Shown in pieces: positions 7,288 to 16,903 of a stretch of DNA of 64,000 nt. The notes below the pieces were generated by a model. That model was not told the DNA's origin and did not search any database. It worked only from the letters and a program-made list of their open reading frames with translations. The stretch lies in the NCBI RefSeq assembly GCF_024220585.1, contig NZ_JAMXKF010000005.1, positions 310,289 to 374,288 on the forward strand, read 5' to 3'. Numbering within the stretch: the first letter of the stretch is position 1; each line of letters starts with the position of its first letter. The translations under genes were made by a program, and so were the position numbers. The stretch comes from Dyadobacter diqingensis. Its GTDB lineage: Bacteria > Bacteroidota > Bacteroidia > Cytophagales > Spirosomataceae.

Positions 7288-8417
7288 TGACTGAAAAGGA
7301 AAATAACGTAAAACATTTTCTGGACCTCATCAAAAAATCCAGGAAAGGGAAGTTTAAAATCTACATCGGCATGAGTGCCGGTGTAGGTAAAACCTTCCGT
7401 ATGCTGCAAGAGGCGCACACATTGATGCGAAATGGTATCGATGTGAAAATCGGTTATATAGAAACGCACAACCGGAAGGAAACCCACGACCTGCTCGAAG
7501 GGCTGCCGATTATCCCGAGAAGAAAACTGTTTTACAAAGGTAAAGAACTGGAAGAGTTTGATTTGCAGGCGGTGATCAGTTTGCGGCCGGAAATTGTCAT
7601 TGTGGATGAACTGGCGCACACCAATATCGAAGGCAGTAAAAACGATAAACGGTGGCAGGATGTTTTGGAAATACTGGATGCCGGTATCAACGTGATCAGT
7701 GCGGTCAATATCCAGCATATCGAAAGTCTGAACGAAGAGATTAAGCAGATTACCGGGGTTGAGGTAAAAGAACGAATTCCGGACAGTGTGTTAAAGCTGG
7801 CCGATGAAGTCGTCAATATCGACCTTACTGCCGACGAATTGATCACACGTTTGAAGGAAGGTAAGATTTATGCAACTGAAAAAGTCCCTACGGCACTTAA
7901 CAACTTTTTTACATCCGGGAATATTTTACAGCTCCGTGAACTGGCGCTGAAAGAAGTAGCCAGTCAGGTGGTTAGAAAGGTGGAGAGTGAAATTACTTCG
8001 AGGGGAACCACCTCGTTGAAGCCGAATAAATTTATGGCCTGCATCAGCAGCAATGCGCAGACGGCCAAAATTGTAATCCGGAAAACTGCGAGACTGGCCA
8101 GTTATTATAATAGTCCGTGGGTGTTGCTTTATGTTCAGACACCCAAGGAGAGTATGGATAAAATTGCGCTCGACAAGCAGAGGCATCTTATAAATAATTT
8201 TAAGCTCGCCACAGAACTTGGCGGCGAAATAATTCGTATCGAAAGTGCGCATGTATCCAAGACAATCATGGAAGTTGCCGAGCAAAGGCAGATCACAACA
8301 ATTTGCATCGGAAAGCCGCATATGAATTTGTTTAAAGTAATTTTGGCTACCAATATCTTTAACCAGTTATTGAAAAAGCTATCTATTTCCGAAATTGACC
8401 TGGTTATTCTGTCCTGA
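7287..8417 (+). CDS. kdpD: KdpD N-terminal half: nucleotide-binding KdpD domain plus Usp domain, without kinase
   Basis: 376 residues. Residues 20-230 are the KdpD domain with the Walker A motif GMSAGVGKT (28-36) and the Walker B-like IVIVDELAHTN (about 105-115). Residues about 245-376 look like a universal-stress-protein domain (KFMACISSNAQTAKIVIRKTARLA). The four membrane helices, GAF and kinase domains of E. coli KdpD (894 residues) are absent; a separate kinase gene starts one base later (TGATG overlap). The protein probably senses or relays cytoplasmic signals (ATP, c-di-AMP or K+ in other bacteria) to that kinase. Intact and probably functional, not a truncated pseudogene. Confidence 0.93.
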   Translation: MTEKENNVKHFLDLIKKSRKGKFKIYIGMSAGVGKTFRMLQEAHTLMRNGIDVKIGYIETHNRKETHDLLEGLPIIPRRKLFYKGKELEEFDLQAVISLRPEIVIVDELAHTNIEGSKNDKRWQDVLEILDAGINVISAVNIQHIESLNEEIKQITGVEVKERIPDSVLKLADEVVNIDLTADELITRLKEGKIYATEKVPTALNNFFTSGNILQLRELALKEVASQVVRKVESEITSRGTTSLKPNKFMACISSNAQTAKIVIRKTARLASYYNSPWVLLYVQTPKESMDKIALDKQRHLINNFKLATELGGEIIRIESAHVSKTIMEVAEQRQITTICIGKPHMNLFKVILATNIFNQLLKKLSISEIDLVILS

Positions 8418-10141
8418 TGAAAATAAAAACCAAATTAACCCTGGGGGTAGGACTGCTGTTTCTGATGATCATTATATTGTCGTTGGTGGCTGCACGGTAT
8501 ATCAATGTGCTGAAAAATGACACCGAAAATATTCTGGTCGATAATTATAATACCCTCGAATATTCTCGTAATATGCTGATGGCGCTGGATCAGGCGCAGC
8601 AGAGTACAAAAGCGCTTCTGGCTTTTGAAGATAACCTCAATAAACAGCGGCAGAATGTAACGGAAATAGGAGAACGGGAAGCTACGGATGCCATTTCCGA
8701 TCATTTGATTCAGTTGAAAAAAATGCCGTCCGATATGTCGCTGCATCAGGTGATCAGAAAAGATATTACCGAGCTTATGCGGCTTAATATGGAGGCCATT
8801 CAGCGGAAAAGTGAAATTGCGCAACAGACCGCCCGTTCGGCCAATCTTTGGATCGTGATTACGGGGACGCTTTGTTTTCTTTTTGCCTTTACGCTGCTCG
8901 TCAATTTGCCAAGTAACATAGCTAATCCGATTAAGGAACTTACTGAAAGTATCAAGGAGATTGCAGCAAAAAATTATTCTCAAAGGGTACATTTTGGAAG
9001 CAAAAACGAGTTTGGCGAATTGGCAGGATCCTTCAATACCATGGCTGAAAAATTGGAAGAATACGACAGTAGCAATCTCTCTAAAATACTATTTGAAAAG
9101 AAAAGGATAGAAACGCTGATCAATAATATGCACGAGCCGGTTTTAGGACTCGATGAACATAAAAAAGTGTTGTTCGCGAACGACGAAGTACTGAAAATAT
9201 CAGGACTTCTGGCTGAGGATATTATTGGTAAACCTGCCGTGGAAGTAGCATTGGATAATGATCTGATCCGTTCGCTCGTGCAGGGGCTGGTCTCGCAAAA
9301 AAACGATACGGAAAAGGAGAAGCCGCTGAAAATTTACGCAGATAACAAGGAGAGTTATTTTGAGAAAGAGATTGTAAATATCACGATTACACCAACGGGA
9401 GAAAAGGAGAAGATCTTTATCGGTCAGGTGATTGTGCTTAAAAATATTACACCATTTAAGGAGCTCGATTTTGCTAAGACCAACTTCATCGCCACGGTCT
9501 CCCATGAATTGAAGACACCGATTTCTTCCATAAAAATGAGTGTTCAATTGTTGGAAAATAAACAAACCGGTGATGTGAACGAAGAGCAGAAGCAACTGAT
9601 TGATAGTATCAAAGATGATAGTAACCGCCTGCTCAAAATAACCGGAGAATTGCTCAATCTCTCACAGGTAGAAACCGGAAATATACAATTAAATATTCAG
9701 CAGAGCAGTCCATATAAAATACTGCAATATGCGATGGAGGCGGTCAGGATACAGGCGGATCAGAAGCAGATCCAGCTGATTTCTGAGGTCGATGAAAACC
9801 TGCCTGAAGTGAAGGCCGATACAGAAAAAACAGCCTGGGTTTTAATTAACTTTTTGACTAACGCCATTCGTTATTCTCTGGAAGAAAGCAAAATTGTGAT
9901 TGGTGTGAAGAAGGAAATTACAGGCGTATTGTTTTCGGTGAAAGATGAAGGGAAGGGTATCGAAAGCCGGTATCGGGAGAAAATTTTCGACCGTTATTTT
10001 CAGGTGCCGGGTAGTGCAAAAACGGGTACCGGCCTTGGTCTCGCCATCAGCAAGGAGTTTATTGAAGCCCAAGGTGGGAGGATCGGAGTAGATTCTGAGA
10101 TTGGAATGGGCAGTACTTTTTATTTTAATTTGAATTCTTAA
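8417..10141 (+). CDS. Membrane histidine kinase of the Kdp system (HAMP-PAS-HisKA-HATPase)
   Basis: 574 residues. TM1 is at about 7-27 and TM2 at about 147-168, with a short helical sensor region between. HAMP is at about 170-222, PAS at about 232-340, HisKA with His363 in VSHELKTP, and the catalytic domain has the N box NFLTNAIRYS, DEGKGIE and GTGLGLAI. Start and kdpD stop overlap (TGATG), so the kinase is translationally coupled to the KdpD sensor half and replaces its missing C-terminus. No response regulator gene is adjacent downstream; the partner may lie left of the window or elsewhere. Confidence 0.93.
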   Translation: MKIKTKLTLGVGLLFLMIIILSLVAARYINVLKNDTENILVDNYNTLEYSRNMLMALDQAQQSTKALLAFEDNLNKQRQNVTEIGEREATDAISDHLIQLKKMPSDMSLHQVIRKDITELMRLNMEAIQRKSEIAQQTARSANLWIVITGTLCFLFAFTLLVNLPSNIANPIKELTESIKEIAAKNYSQRVHFGSKNEFGELAGSFNTMAEKLEEYDSSNLSKILFEKKRIETLINNMHEPVLGLDEHKKVLFANDEVLKISGLLAEDIIGKPAVEVALDNDLIRSLVQGLVSQKNDTEKEKPLKIYADNKESYFEKEIVNITITPTGEKEKIFIGQVIVLKNITPFKELDFAKTNFIATVSHELKTPISSIKMSVQLLENKQTGDVNEEQKQLIDSIKDDSNRLLKITGELLNLSQVETGNIQLNIQQSSPYKILQYAMEAVRIQADQKQIQLISEVDENLPEVKADTEKTAWVLINFLTNAIRYSLEESKIVIGVKKEITGVLFSVKDEGKGIESRYREKIFDRYFQVPGSAKTGTGLGLAISKEFIEAQGGRIGVDSEIGMGSTFYFNLNS

Positions 10142-10218
10142 ATATGTTTGAAAAGCGTTACAAACGCAAAGCCATGAAACACTCATTTCAAATCGGTGTT
10201 GACCTGATAATCTGAACC

Positions 10219-11544
10219 TTACTTTCTTTTCAAATAGTAGATATTATCCGTTTCTTTTATTTGCAGTTCTCCTTTTTCAGGAGAAAACTCGAAAAATGTA
10301 CCCGTTGGGGCGTGCATAAAATAGTTTCTGGCAATAGGCTCCACTTCGAATACTTTCCCTTTGGTCTCCAATAAAAGTTTTGCGTTGTCCTTGACACATG
10401 TCACTTCTATGGGCAGCTGGTCTGTGTAGTATTTGCCGAGATATTTATCCAAATCTTCACTTTGCGGTCTTGTTACATTGATGAAAGGAATAGAAAAATC
10501 GTCATCAAAAATGATCTTCAAAATCCCGTTTAAAATATCGGTTCTTGGATATTCAATTCCGTTTGTGCAGTATGCAAAGGCCAGCTTTTCGCCAGGGAAA
10601 TATCTGACTGCGGTATAAAATTCTTCGATCCTGCCGTTGTGGCCGTAACCAGGTTTGGTGCCATAATCAAAGGGGAACATGCCCATTCCATAACCGTCGA
10701 CCATCCCGTTCATTTTTTCCAGACTTGATTTATTGATAAGCTTTTCAGTAAACAGGGCCTCAATAAATTTTACCAGATCGGTAGGTGTGGAGATAATTGA
10801 GCCGGCACCTCCGTGCAGGCCAGTGATCGTTTCCTTCTCTTTTTTCCAACCACCGTCGGAAAACTTATAGGAATAACTCTCATTTTTTTCGACATCAATC
10901 GGATGCATGTATGCCGTTTCGGATAATCTGATTTTAGAAGTGATTCTGTCTTTCAGTACTTTTTCGTAGGGCTGTCCGGTAATTTTTTCTATGATATAAC
11001 CCAGAAGCAGATAGTTGGAATTTGAGTATTCAGCTCGGGTATCTGGATCGAAATCCGCTCCTTTTTCTTTGATAATCCGGAGCATTTCATCATTCGTTTT
11101 GGGTTCATCCATCCACTCAGGATAGTTTGTGCCTTCGGTGTAATTGTGTAGACCACTTCTGTGATTTAGCAAATTTGCAATTGTGATTCTGTCTGCATTG
11201 GGTAGATCTGGGAAATACGTGGTCAGTTTTTGATCCGGATTTATTTTCCTCTCCTCAATAAGTTGAAAAATCATAACAGCGGTGAACATTTTACTTACCG
11301 AGCCAATCCGGTATTTGGTGTCAACGTTTGCCGGTATTTTCTTTTCCCCCTCTAGACTTGAATATCCAATAGCCCTTTGATATTTAACTTCATTATTTTT
11401 TGAGATTGTCAAGCTACCTATTGCCAGATTACGGGAGGCAAGCACACTGAAAAAGCTATCCAGTTTCGCTGTGTTAATTGATTGGGCGACGGCGAAAAAA
11501 TTTAAAAGAAATATGATCAGGGCGGTAGAAATTATTCTTCTCAT
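10219..11544 (-). CDS. Secreted class C beta-lactamase-type serine hydrolase
   Basis: 441 residues from the ATG at 11544. I prefer this start because it gives a clean signal peptide (MRRIISTALIIFLLNFFAVA-QS); the frame could extend 13 codons further up. The penicillin-binding/class C fold shows SxxK as Ser82-Val-Ser-Lys85, YSN (EYSNSNYLLLGY, about residue 180) and HNG (GYGHNGRIEEF, about 305) in place of KTG. A C-terminal domain of about 90 residues follows (DKYLGKYYTDQLPIEVT). Such proteins are usually D-amino peptidases or esterases rather than antibiotic lactamases. Convergent with the kinase gene and divergent from the permease array. Confidence 0.88.
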   Translation of the reverse strand: MRRIISTALIIFLLNFFAVAQSINTAKLDSFFSVLASRNLAIGSLTISKNNEVKYQRAIGYSSLEGEKKIPANVDTKYRIGSVSKMFTAVMIFQLIEERKINPDQKLTTYFPDLPNADRITIANLLNHRSGLHNYTEGTNYPEWMDEPKTNDEMLRIIKEKGADFDPDTRAEYSNSNYLLLGYIIEKITGQPYEKVLKDRITSKIRLSETAYMHPIDVEKNESYSYKFSDGGWKKEKETITGLHGGAGSIISTPTDLVKFIEALFTEKLINKSSLEKMNGMVDGYGMGMFPFDYGTKPGYGHNGRIEEFYTAVRYFPGEKLAFAYCTNGIEYPRTDILNGILKIIFDDDFSIPFINVTRPQSEDLDKYLGKYYTDQLPIEVTCVKDNAKLLLETKGKVFEVEPIARNYFMHAPTGTFFEFSPEKGELQIKETDNIYYLKRK

Positions 11545-11700
11545 TATCGTTTCAAATGGTTTGACAAAGAAATGGAGATGCATATTTACTTTTTATTGAT
11601 CTGTAATTGGAAAAGATTATATAACTGGCAGTAAAAGAGGATAAAAGGCTTATGTTGTAAATGCAGGGCTATCGAACGCGGATTTCAAATTAACTTTGAT

Positions 11701-11736
11701 ATGAACATCCGTTCCAAACCGAACAACGGTGTTCAT
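11701..11736. promoter_or_regulatory. Inverted repeat, possible activator site
   Basis: ATGAACATCCGTT (11701-11713) faces AACGGTGTTCAT (11725-11736); the arms match over 12 bases with one extra T in the left arm. The site lies about 100 bases upstream of a sigma-54-like promoter, the usual distance for an NtrC-type enhancer site. Confidence 0.35.
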
Positions 11737-11810
11737 TATCGGACATTACTTTTATACTATTTATTTGTCAACTATTTAATAATCAACATTTTAATTAAAT
11801 ACTTATTAAG

Positions 11811-11825
11811 TGGCAAAGTATTTGA
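11811..11825 (+). promoter_or_regulatory. Possible sigma-54 (-24/-12) promoter of the permease array
   Basis: TGGCAA-N5-TTGA aligns with the sigma-54 consensus TGGCAC-N5-TTGC at the right spacing. GG at -24 and the G of -12 are kept; the -12 C is an A. Transcription would start near 11836, about 85 bases before the first permease. Confidence 0.35.
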
Positions 11826-11919
11826 ACAGGTAGACTTATCGACAGAATAACAAATAAGTGTTAAAAGTATTGTTCGATTTTTCGGACCGCCGAAGCGGTT
11901 GCCTACCAATTTATTAGCC

Positions 11920-14304
11920 ATGATACATAACTATTTTAAAATCGCTTTCAGGAATCTTGCCAAAAATAAGGGTTATGGGTTCATCAACATTACCGGTCTG
12001 GCAATGGGGATGGCCGTTGCGATGCTGATCGGTCTCTGGATTTATGATGAAATTTCATACGATAGCTATCATAAGAATCATGGCAGGATTGCCCAGATCA
12101 TGCAGCACCAGACTTACAATGGGCAAATAGGAACGCAAACCGCCGTACCTTATCCGATTGGCGAGGAACTCAGACGAAACTATGGAAGTGATTTTAAACA
12201 TGTGATCATGTCGTCATGGAGCAACCGGCATGTGTTGGCCTATGGTGATAAGAAATTTGCAAAAAATGGTCCTTACATGGAACCGGACGCACCGGAAATG
12301 CTGACTCTTAAAATGATAAAAGGTTCAGCATCGGGATTGAAAGATCCGTATTCCGTATTGCTGTCGGAATCGGTGGCAAAAGCTTTCTTCGGCGAGGCGG
12401 ATCCGATTGACCAAATCATGAAAATTGATAACAAGTTCAATGTAAAGGTTACGGGCGTTTATGAAGATCTTCCGTATAATTCATCTTTCCGTGATATGCA
12501 GTTTATGGCCCCGTGGAGTCTTATGGAGATTGCGTCGCCCTGGTTGAAAACGAATGATGATCCATGGCGGGCCAATAGTTATCAAACCTTTGTTCAGCTT
12601 CATGACAACGCTGATATCGACAAGGTATCTGCCAAAATTCGGGATATAAAAGTTAAAAATATTCACAAGGAACAGCTGAAATACAAGCCGGAAGTTTTTC
12701 TGAACGCGATGGCCGATTGGCATCTTTATTCGGAATTTAAAGAAGGAAAACGCATTGGCGGACAGATCGAATTTATCTGGCTTTTCGGCATTATCGGCAC
12801 TTTTGTACTGCTTCTCGCCTGCATCAATTTTATGAATCTGAGCACGGCGCGCTCCGAAAAACGGGCAAAAGAAGTTGGTATACGTAAGGCAATCGGGTCT
12901 GTCCGCAATCAATTGATTGCTCAGTTTTTCAGTGAATCGTTTATTGTCGTGGCAATGGCCTTTGTTGTTGCCTTGGTACTTGTGTTGCTTATGCTGCCGC
13001 AGTTTAATGAAGTGGCGGATAAAAAACTGACTATTTTATGGAGTAATCCGCTGTTTTGGCTTGCTAGCATTGGTTTTAGCGTTTTTACGGCCGTCGTCGC
13101 AGGAAGTTATCCGGCTTTGTATTTATCGTCATTTCAGCCGGTGAAAGTTTTGAAAGGAACGTTCAAGGCTGGCAGGTTCGCAGCTATTCCGCGTAAGGCG
13201 CTGGTTGTGGTGCAGTTCACTGTTTCCATCATTCTGATTATCGGAACAACGGTTGTTTTTCGCCAGATCCAGTTTGCCAAAAACCGGCCGGTAGGTTATG
13301 ACCGTAACGGGTTAGTGGTTCTCAACATGACAACGCCGGATATTCATAACCACTTTGAAGCCGTTCGTGACGAATTGAAAAAGTCGGGAGCGATAGCGGA
13401 AATCGCTGAATCGGGAAGTCCTACCACTGGAACCTGGTCATCGACAAGCGGTTTTGCCTGGAAGGGAAAAGATCCGTCGCTGTCGGTTGACTTTCATTTC
13501 AACGAAGTTTCCCACGGTTATGGAAAAACGGTGGGCTGGCAATTTGTAGACGGTAGAGATTTTTCAAAGGATTTTGCATCCGATTCGGCTGGGCTTGTGG
13601 TGAATGAGTCGGCAGTAAAATTTATGGGACTGAAAAATCCTGTTGGCGAAATGTTAACATGGAACGGCACGCCCCTGCAAATAATCGGTGTGGTGAAAGA
13701 TATGATCGTAGAATCGCCTTACGCGCCGATTCGGCCGCTTTTTTATAGCATGGCAACAGGAGATGGCGGTGTTGTCAATGTCAAAATTGATCCCCAGGCA
13801 AACGCGGCCGATGCTTTGGCCAAAATTGAAAATGTGTTTAAGAAATATGACAGTGCTTCACCTTTTGAATACAAATTTGTAGACGAAGAATACGCCCAAA
13901 AATTCTTTAATGAAGAGCGGATTGGCAAGTTGACAACCTTCTTTTCGATTCTGGCGGTGCTGATTAGCTGCCTGGGTATTTTTGGCCTTGCTTCTTTCAC
14001 AGCCGAGCAGCGTACCAAGGAAATTGGCGTACGGAAGGTTTTAGGCGCATCTGTCGCAAACCTTTGGCAGATGCTTTCCCGGGATTTTGTCATTCTGGTT
14101 ATCATTTCCTGTGTTATTGCGGCGCCAGTCGCCTTTTATTTCCTGAACGGCTGGTTGCAAAAGTATGAGTACCGGACGGAGGTTTCCTGGTGGATTTTTG
14201 TGCTTGCCAGTCTGGGTGCTTTAATTATTACGTTGATGACAGTAAGTTATCAGGCCATCCGGGCCGCCTTGCTTGATCCGGTGAAAAGTTTGCGGAGCGA
14301 GTAG
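11920..14304 (+). CDS. Array permease 1: MacB/FtsX-type ABC transporter permease, two modules
   Basis: 794 residues from the ATG at 11920 (MIHNYFKIAFRNLAKNKGYG), chosen because eight of nine paralogues begin M-I/L-x-x-Y at this point; seven extra codons are open upstream. Layout: TM1 about 20-42, periplasmic MacB-type domain about 45-275, three TMs about 285-400 with coupling motif EVGIRKAIGSVRNQL, a TM after RKALVVVQF (about 425), a second periplasmic domain to about 660, and three final TMs with EIGVRKVLGASVANLWQM. It ends LLDPVKSLRSE. Closest to permease 8 (shared NLWQML, GMAVA.LIGLW and HYGRIAQ/HGRIAQ features). No ATP-binding domain, so it needs a separate ATPase. Its substrate is unknown. 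Confidence 0.92.
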   Translation: MIHNYFKIAFRNLAKNKGYGFINITGLAMGMAVAMLIGLWIYDEISYDSYHKNHGRIAQIMQHQTYNGQIGTQTAVPYPIGEELRRNYGSDFKHVIMSSWSNRHVLAYGDKKFAKNGPYMEPDAPEMLTLKMIKGSASGLKDPYSVLLSESVAKAFFGEADPIDQIMKIDNKFNVKVTGVYEDLPYNSSFRDMQFMAPWSLMEIASPWLKTNDDPWRANSYQTFVQLHDNADIDKVSAKIRDIKVKNIHKEQLKYKPEVFLNAMADWHLYSEFKEGKRIGGQIEFIWLFGIIGTFVLLLACINFMNLSTARSEKRAKEVGIRKAIGSVRNQLIAQFFSESFIVVAMAFVVALVLVLLMLPQFNEVADKKLTILWSNPLFWLASIGFSVFTAVVAGSYPALYLSSFQPVKVLKGTFKAGRFAAIPRKALVVVQFTVSIILIIGTTVVFRQIQFAKNRPVGYDRNGLVVLNMTTPDIHNHFEAVRDELKKSGAIAEIAESGSPTTGTWSSTSGFAWKGKDPSLSVDFHFNEVSHGYGKTVGWQFVDGRDFSKDFASDSAGLVVNESAVKFMGLKNPVGEMLTWNGTPLQIIGVVKDMIVESPYAPIRPLFYSMATGDGGVVNVKIDPQANAADALAKIENVFKKYDSASPFEYKFVDEEYAQKFFNEERIGKLTTFFSILAVLISCLGIFGLASFTAEQRTKEIGVRKVLGASVANLWQMLSRDFVILVIISCVIAAPVAFYFLNGWLQKYEYRTEVSWWIFVLASLGALIITLMTVSYQAIRAALLDPVKSLRSE

Positions 14305-14327
14305 GGGCAACGCTCGTCGTCGTCCAT
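14302..14327 (+). repeat. REP-like sequence at the stop codon of permease 1
   Basis: TAGGGGCAACGCTCGTCGTC begins with the stop codon and closely matches the start of the hairpin after permease 8 (TAGGGGCGACGCTCGTCGTC at 31482). Here the arms are imperfect (GGGCAACG against CGTCGTCC), a decayed hairpin. Confidence 0.5.
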
Positions 14328-14404
14328 GACTGGTTATTTCAAGACCGATTTTTGTTGACATTTTTAGTTCAAAATACGTTAAACCCGTCCATAACATTCC
14401 TATT

Positions 14405-16789
14405 ATGATACGTAGTTACTTGAAAATCGCTCTTAGAAATCTTGTAAAAAACAAATCCTATACCCTGATCAATATTCTTGGCCTGGGCTTAGGCATGACC
14501 TGCGGACTGCTGATTTTTGTGTTGGTAAAATTTAATCTGAGTTTCGATAACTTTCACGCCAACTCAGATCGTATTTATCGCATTGTTACTGAGCAGCATC
14601 GCGATGGGATATCGTACCAGCCTGCTGTACCAAGCCCGTTGGGAAAGGTATTCCGGGACGATTATTCGTTTGCCGAAAAAGTAGCGCGCGTCGCCATGCA
14701 TGAGGATGAAGTTATTACGGTTAATGCGGGCAACGAGATCCGGAAATACAAGGAAACGGGTGGTTTTGCCTTTACTGAGCCGCAGTACTTTGAAATATTC
14801 AACTTTCCTCTGATTGTCGGAAATAACAAGACCGCACTGATTGACCCCAATACCGCCATTATTACGGAAAACCTGGCGCGTAAGTATTTTGGAGCTGAGA
14901 ATCCGATCAACAAAACCATTCGGTTTGGAGAAAAAATAGACGTAAAGATCACAGGTATTTTAAAGGATCTGCCCAAAAACAGTGACCAGAAAACAGAGAT
15001 ATTTGTTTCTTATCCAACCTTGAAACAACATAACGAATGGCTTTCCCGCGACGATGCCTGGGGAGGGATCATGAGCGGTATGAAATGTTTTGTCCTGTTA
15101 CGTCCGCAGGTTTCGGTTGCACAGGTTGAAAAAGTTTTCCCGGCTTACGTGAAAAAATTCCGTCCGACAAGTTCAAATGTCCATCATTACAAATTACAAC
15201 CACTTTCAGATGTGCATTTTAATGCAAATTATGGTGGCGCCATGGAGAAAAAGAATCTGTGGATATTATCGTTTATCGGCGTTTTTCTGATTGTGACAGC
15301 CTGCGTCAACTTCGTCAATCTGGCAACGGCACAGGCGTTGAGCCGGGCCAGGGAAGTGGGTGTTCGCAAAGTACTGGGTAGTTTGCGTGGGCAGCTTTTC
15401 TGGCAGTTCATTGCGCAAACGGGTGTTATTGCGTGTCTCGCGCTGGTAATAGCCTTGTTATTGTCCTGGGTCGTGTTGCCCTATATTAATACCTGGTTCA
15501 ACGCGCAGATCGAATTCAATTTGTTATCCGACTGGAAGCTGCTGCTTTTTATTCCGCTGCTGATCGTGATCGTAACCTTTTTTGCAGGTTCTTATCCGGG
15601 TCTTATTCTGGCTGGTTTTCAGCCGGTTGTTGCTTTAAAAGGTAAATTGTCGCAGCAGCATATCGGTGGTTTTAATGTGAGACGTGCTTTAATCATCGCA
15701 CAGTTTGCCCTGTCGCAGGCGCTGGTTATTGGTATGATCATCATTACCAAACAGATGAATTTCTCAAAACAATCCGATTTGGGTTTTAATAAGGAAGCGG
15801 TTGTGATGCTCCCGGTTTCTTCCGATTATCAGGCCGCGAAATCGATGAAAAATGAGTTTGAGAACCTTGCTGGCGTATCCGATGTAAGTATGTGCTTTGC
15901 GGCGCCGGCTGCGAGTATCAGTTGGAACACGACACCTTTTTACGAAAATGACCCTAAAGAGCAGGAGTTCAGACTTTCGGTTAAGGCAGGTGATCATAAT
16001 TATGTGAAAACTTTCGGCTTAAAGCTGATCGCAGGCAGAAATATTTTACCAGCAGACACCGCTCAGGAGTTTGTGGTTAATGAGGCTTTGGCCAAAAAAC
16101 TTAATCTGAAATCTGCTGATGAATTGCTTGGCAAGAAGCTTAAAATCAGCGGACAGTGTGAAGGTCCGATTGTTGGTGTGGTAAAGGATTTTCACGACAG
16201 GTCGTTCCACGAAGATATCAACCCGATCGGTATTTTTTCTTCTCCTTCACTCTACAATAGTTATGCTGTCAAAATCAAAACGGGTGATATCGCAGGGACA
16301 ATGGCGAGTCTGGAAAAATTGTGGAGCCAGCGCCATCCTGACAAATTATATGAATACGAATTTGTAGACCAGGATATAGCTAAATTTTACGAGACTGAGG
16401 CCCTGATGCTGAAACTGATTCAGGCATTTTCTTTACTCGCCCTGTTTATTGGCTGTCTGGGATTGTATGGTCTCATATCGTTTATGGCGACGCAAAAAAC
16501 GAAGGAAATTGGTATCCGCAAAGTACTCGGGAGCTCTATCGCCCAGATATTATGGATTTTCGGTAAAGAGTTTGTGCAGCTTATTCTGATTGCTTTTGTT
16601 ATCGCAGCCCCGATCGCCTGGTGGTTAATGAATGGCTGGCTTTCGGACTTTAAATTCCAGATCAGGATTGGCGCCGGAATATTTATCATGGCCTTGTTGA
16701 CGACTTTTATAATAGCCTTCGTGACGGTCAGTTTTCAGGCTGTGCGCGCAGCAATGCTCGATCCGGTGAAAAGTTTAAAAAGCGAGTAG
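14405..16789 (+). CDS. Array permease 2: MacB/FtsX-type ABC transporter permease
   Basis: 794 residues, starting MIRSYLKIALRNLVKNKSYT 100 bases after permease 1. It has the same eight-TM, two-module layout. The coupling motifs are EVGVRKVLGSLRGQLFWQF (about residue 317) and EIGIRKVLGSSIAQILWIF (about 700), and the C-terminus is MLDPVKSLKSE. The second periplasmic domain carries a Cys-containing segment (SMCFAAPAASISW, KLKISGQCEGP) not shared by its neighbours. No nucleotide-binding domain. Family knowledge: MacB-like permeases couple cytoplasmic ATP hydrolysis to periplasmic conformational change; which ATPase partners this one is not visible. Confidence 0.92.
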   Translation: MIRSYLKIALRNLVKNKSYTLINILGLGLGMTCGLLIFVLVKFNLSFDNFHANSDRIYRIVTEQHRDGISYQPAVPSPLGKVFRDDYSFAEKVARVAMHEDEVITVNAGNEIRKYKETGGFAFTEPQYFEIFNFPLIVGNNKTALIDPNTAIITENLARKYFGAENPINKTIRFGEKIDVKITGILKDLPKNSDQKTEIFVSYPTLKQHNEWLSRDDAWGGIMSGMKCFVLLRPQVSVAQVEKVFPAYVKKFRPTSSNVHHYKLQPLSDVHFNANYGGAMEKKNLWILSFIGVFLIVTACVNFVNLATAQALSRAREVGVRKVLGSLRGQLFWQFIAQTGVIACLALVIALLLSWVVLPYINTWFNAQIEFNLLSDWKLLLFIPLLIVIVTFFAGSYPGLILAGFQPVVALKGKLSQQHIGGFNVRRALIIAQFALSQALVIGMIIITKQMNFSKQSDLGFNKEAVVMLPVSSDYQAAKSMKNEFENLAGVSDVSMCFAAPAASISWNTTPFYENDPKEQEFRLSVKAGDHNYVKTFGLKLIAGRNILPADTAQEFVVNEALAKKLNLKSADELLGKKLKISGQCEGPIVGVVKDFHDRSFHEDINPIGIFSSPSLYNSYAVKIKTGDIAGTMASLEKLWSQRHPDKLYEYEFVDQDIAKFYETEALMLKLIQAFSLLALFIGCLGLYGLISFMATQKTKEIGIRKVLGSSIAQILWIFGKEFVQLILIAFVIAAPIAWWLMNGWLSDFKFQIRIGAGIFIMALLTTFIIAFVTVSFQAVRAAMLDPVKSLKSE

Positions 16790-16903
16790 GGACTTTTAGT
16801 GATTAGCTGTTGGCTTTTCAAGGATAGTAAAAAGACCTGATAAAACTCAAATTCAATCGAAAGCTAAACGCTAACGCCTAAAAGCTTATACCTACCATGA
16901 TTC
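16766..16903 (+). repeat. Duplicated junction, copy 1 (end of permease 2, spacer, start of permease 3)
   Basis: This 138-base block matches 19225-19362 without gaps: the last 24 bases of the upstream gene (GTGAAAAGTTTAAAAAGCGA then TAG), a 107-base spacer with nine mismatches, and the first seven bases of the next gene. Outside the block the two gene pairs diverge strongly. Confidence 0.85.

Larger units (their letters stand above)
11584..11919. other. Intergenic region ahead of the permease array
   Basis: About 335 bases between divergent genes, AT-rich and with no coding frame I trust. It holds an imperfect inverted repeat at 11701-11736 (ATGAACATCCGTT facing AACGGTGTTCAT) and a sigma-54-like element at 11811-11825, both annotated separately. 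The serine hydrolase promoter must also lie here but is not recognisable. Confidence 0.6.

Noticed and set aside
10219..11544. Antibiotic-resistance beta-lactamase
   Set aside because: The HNG motif, the extra C-terminal domain and the family context fit an esterase or peptidase-like serine hydrolase; resistance cannot be inferred.
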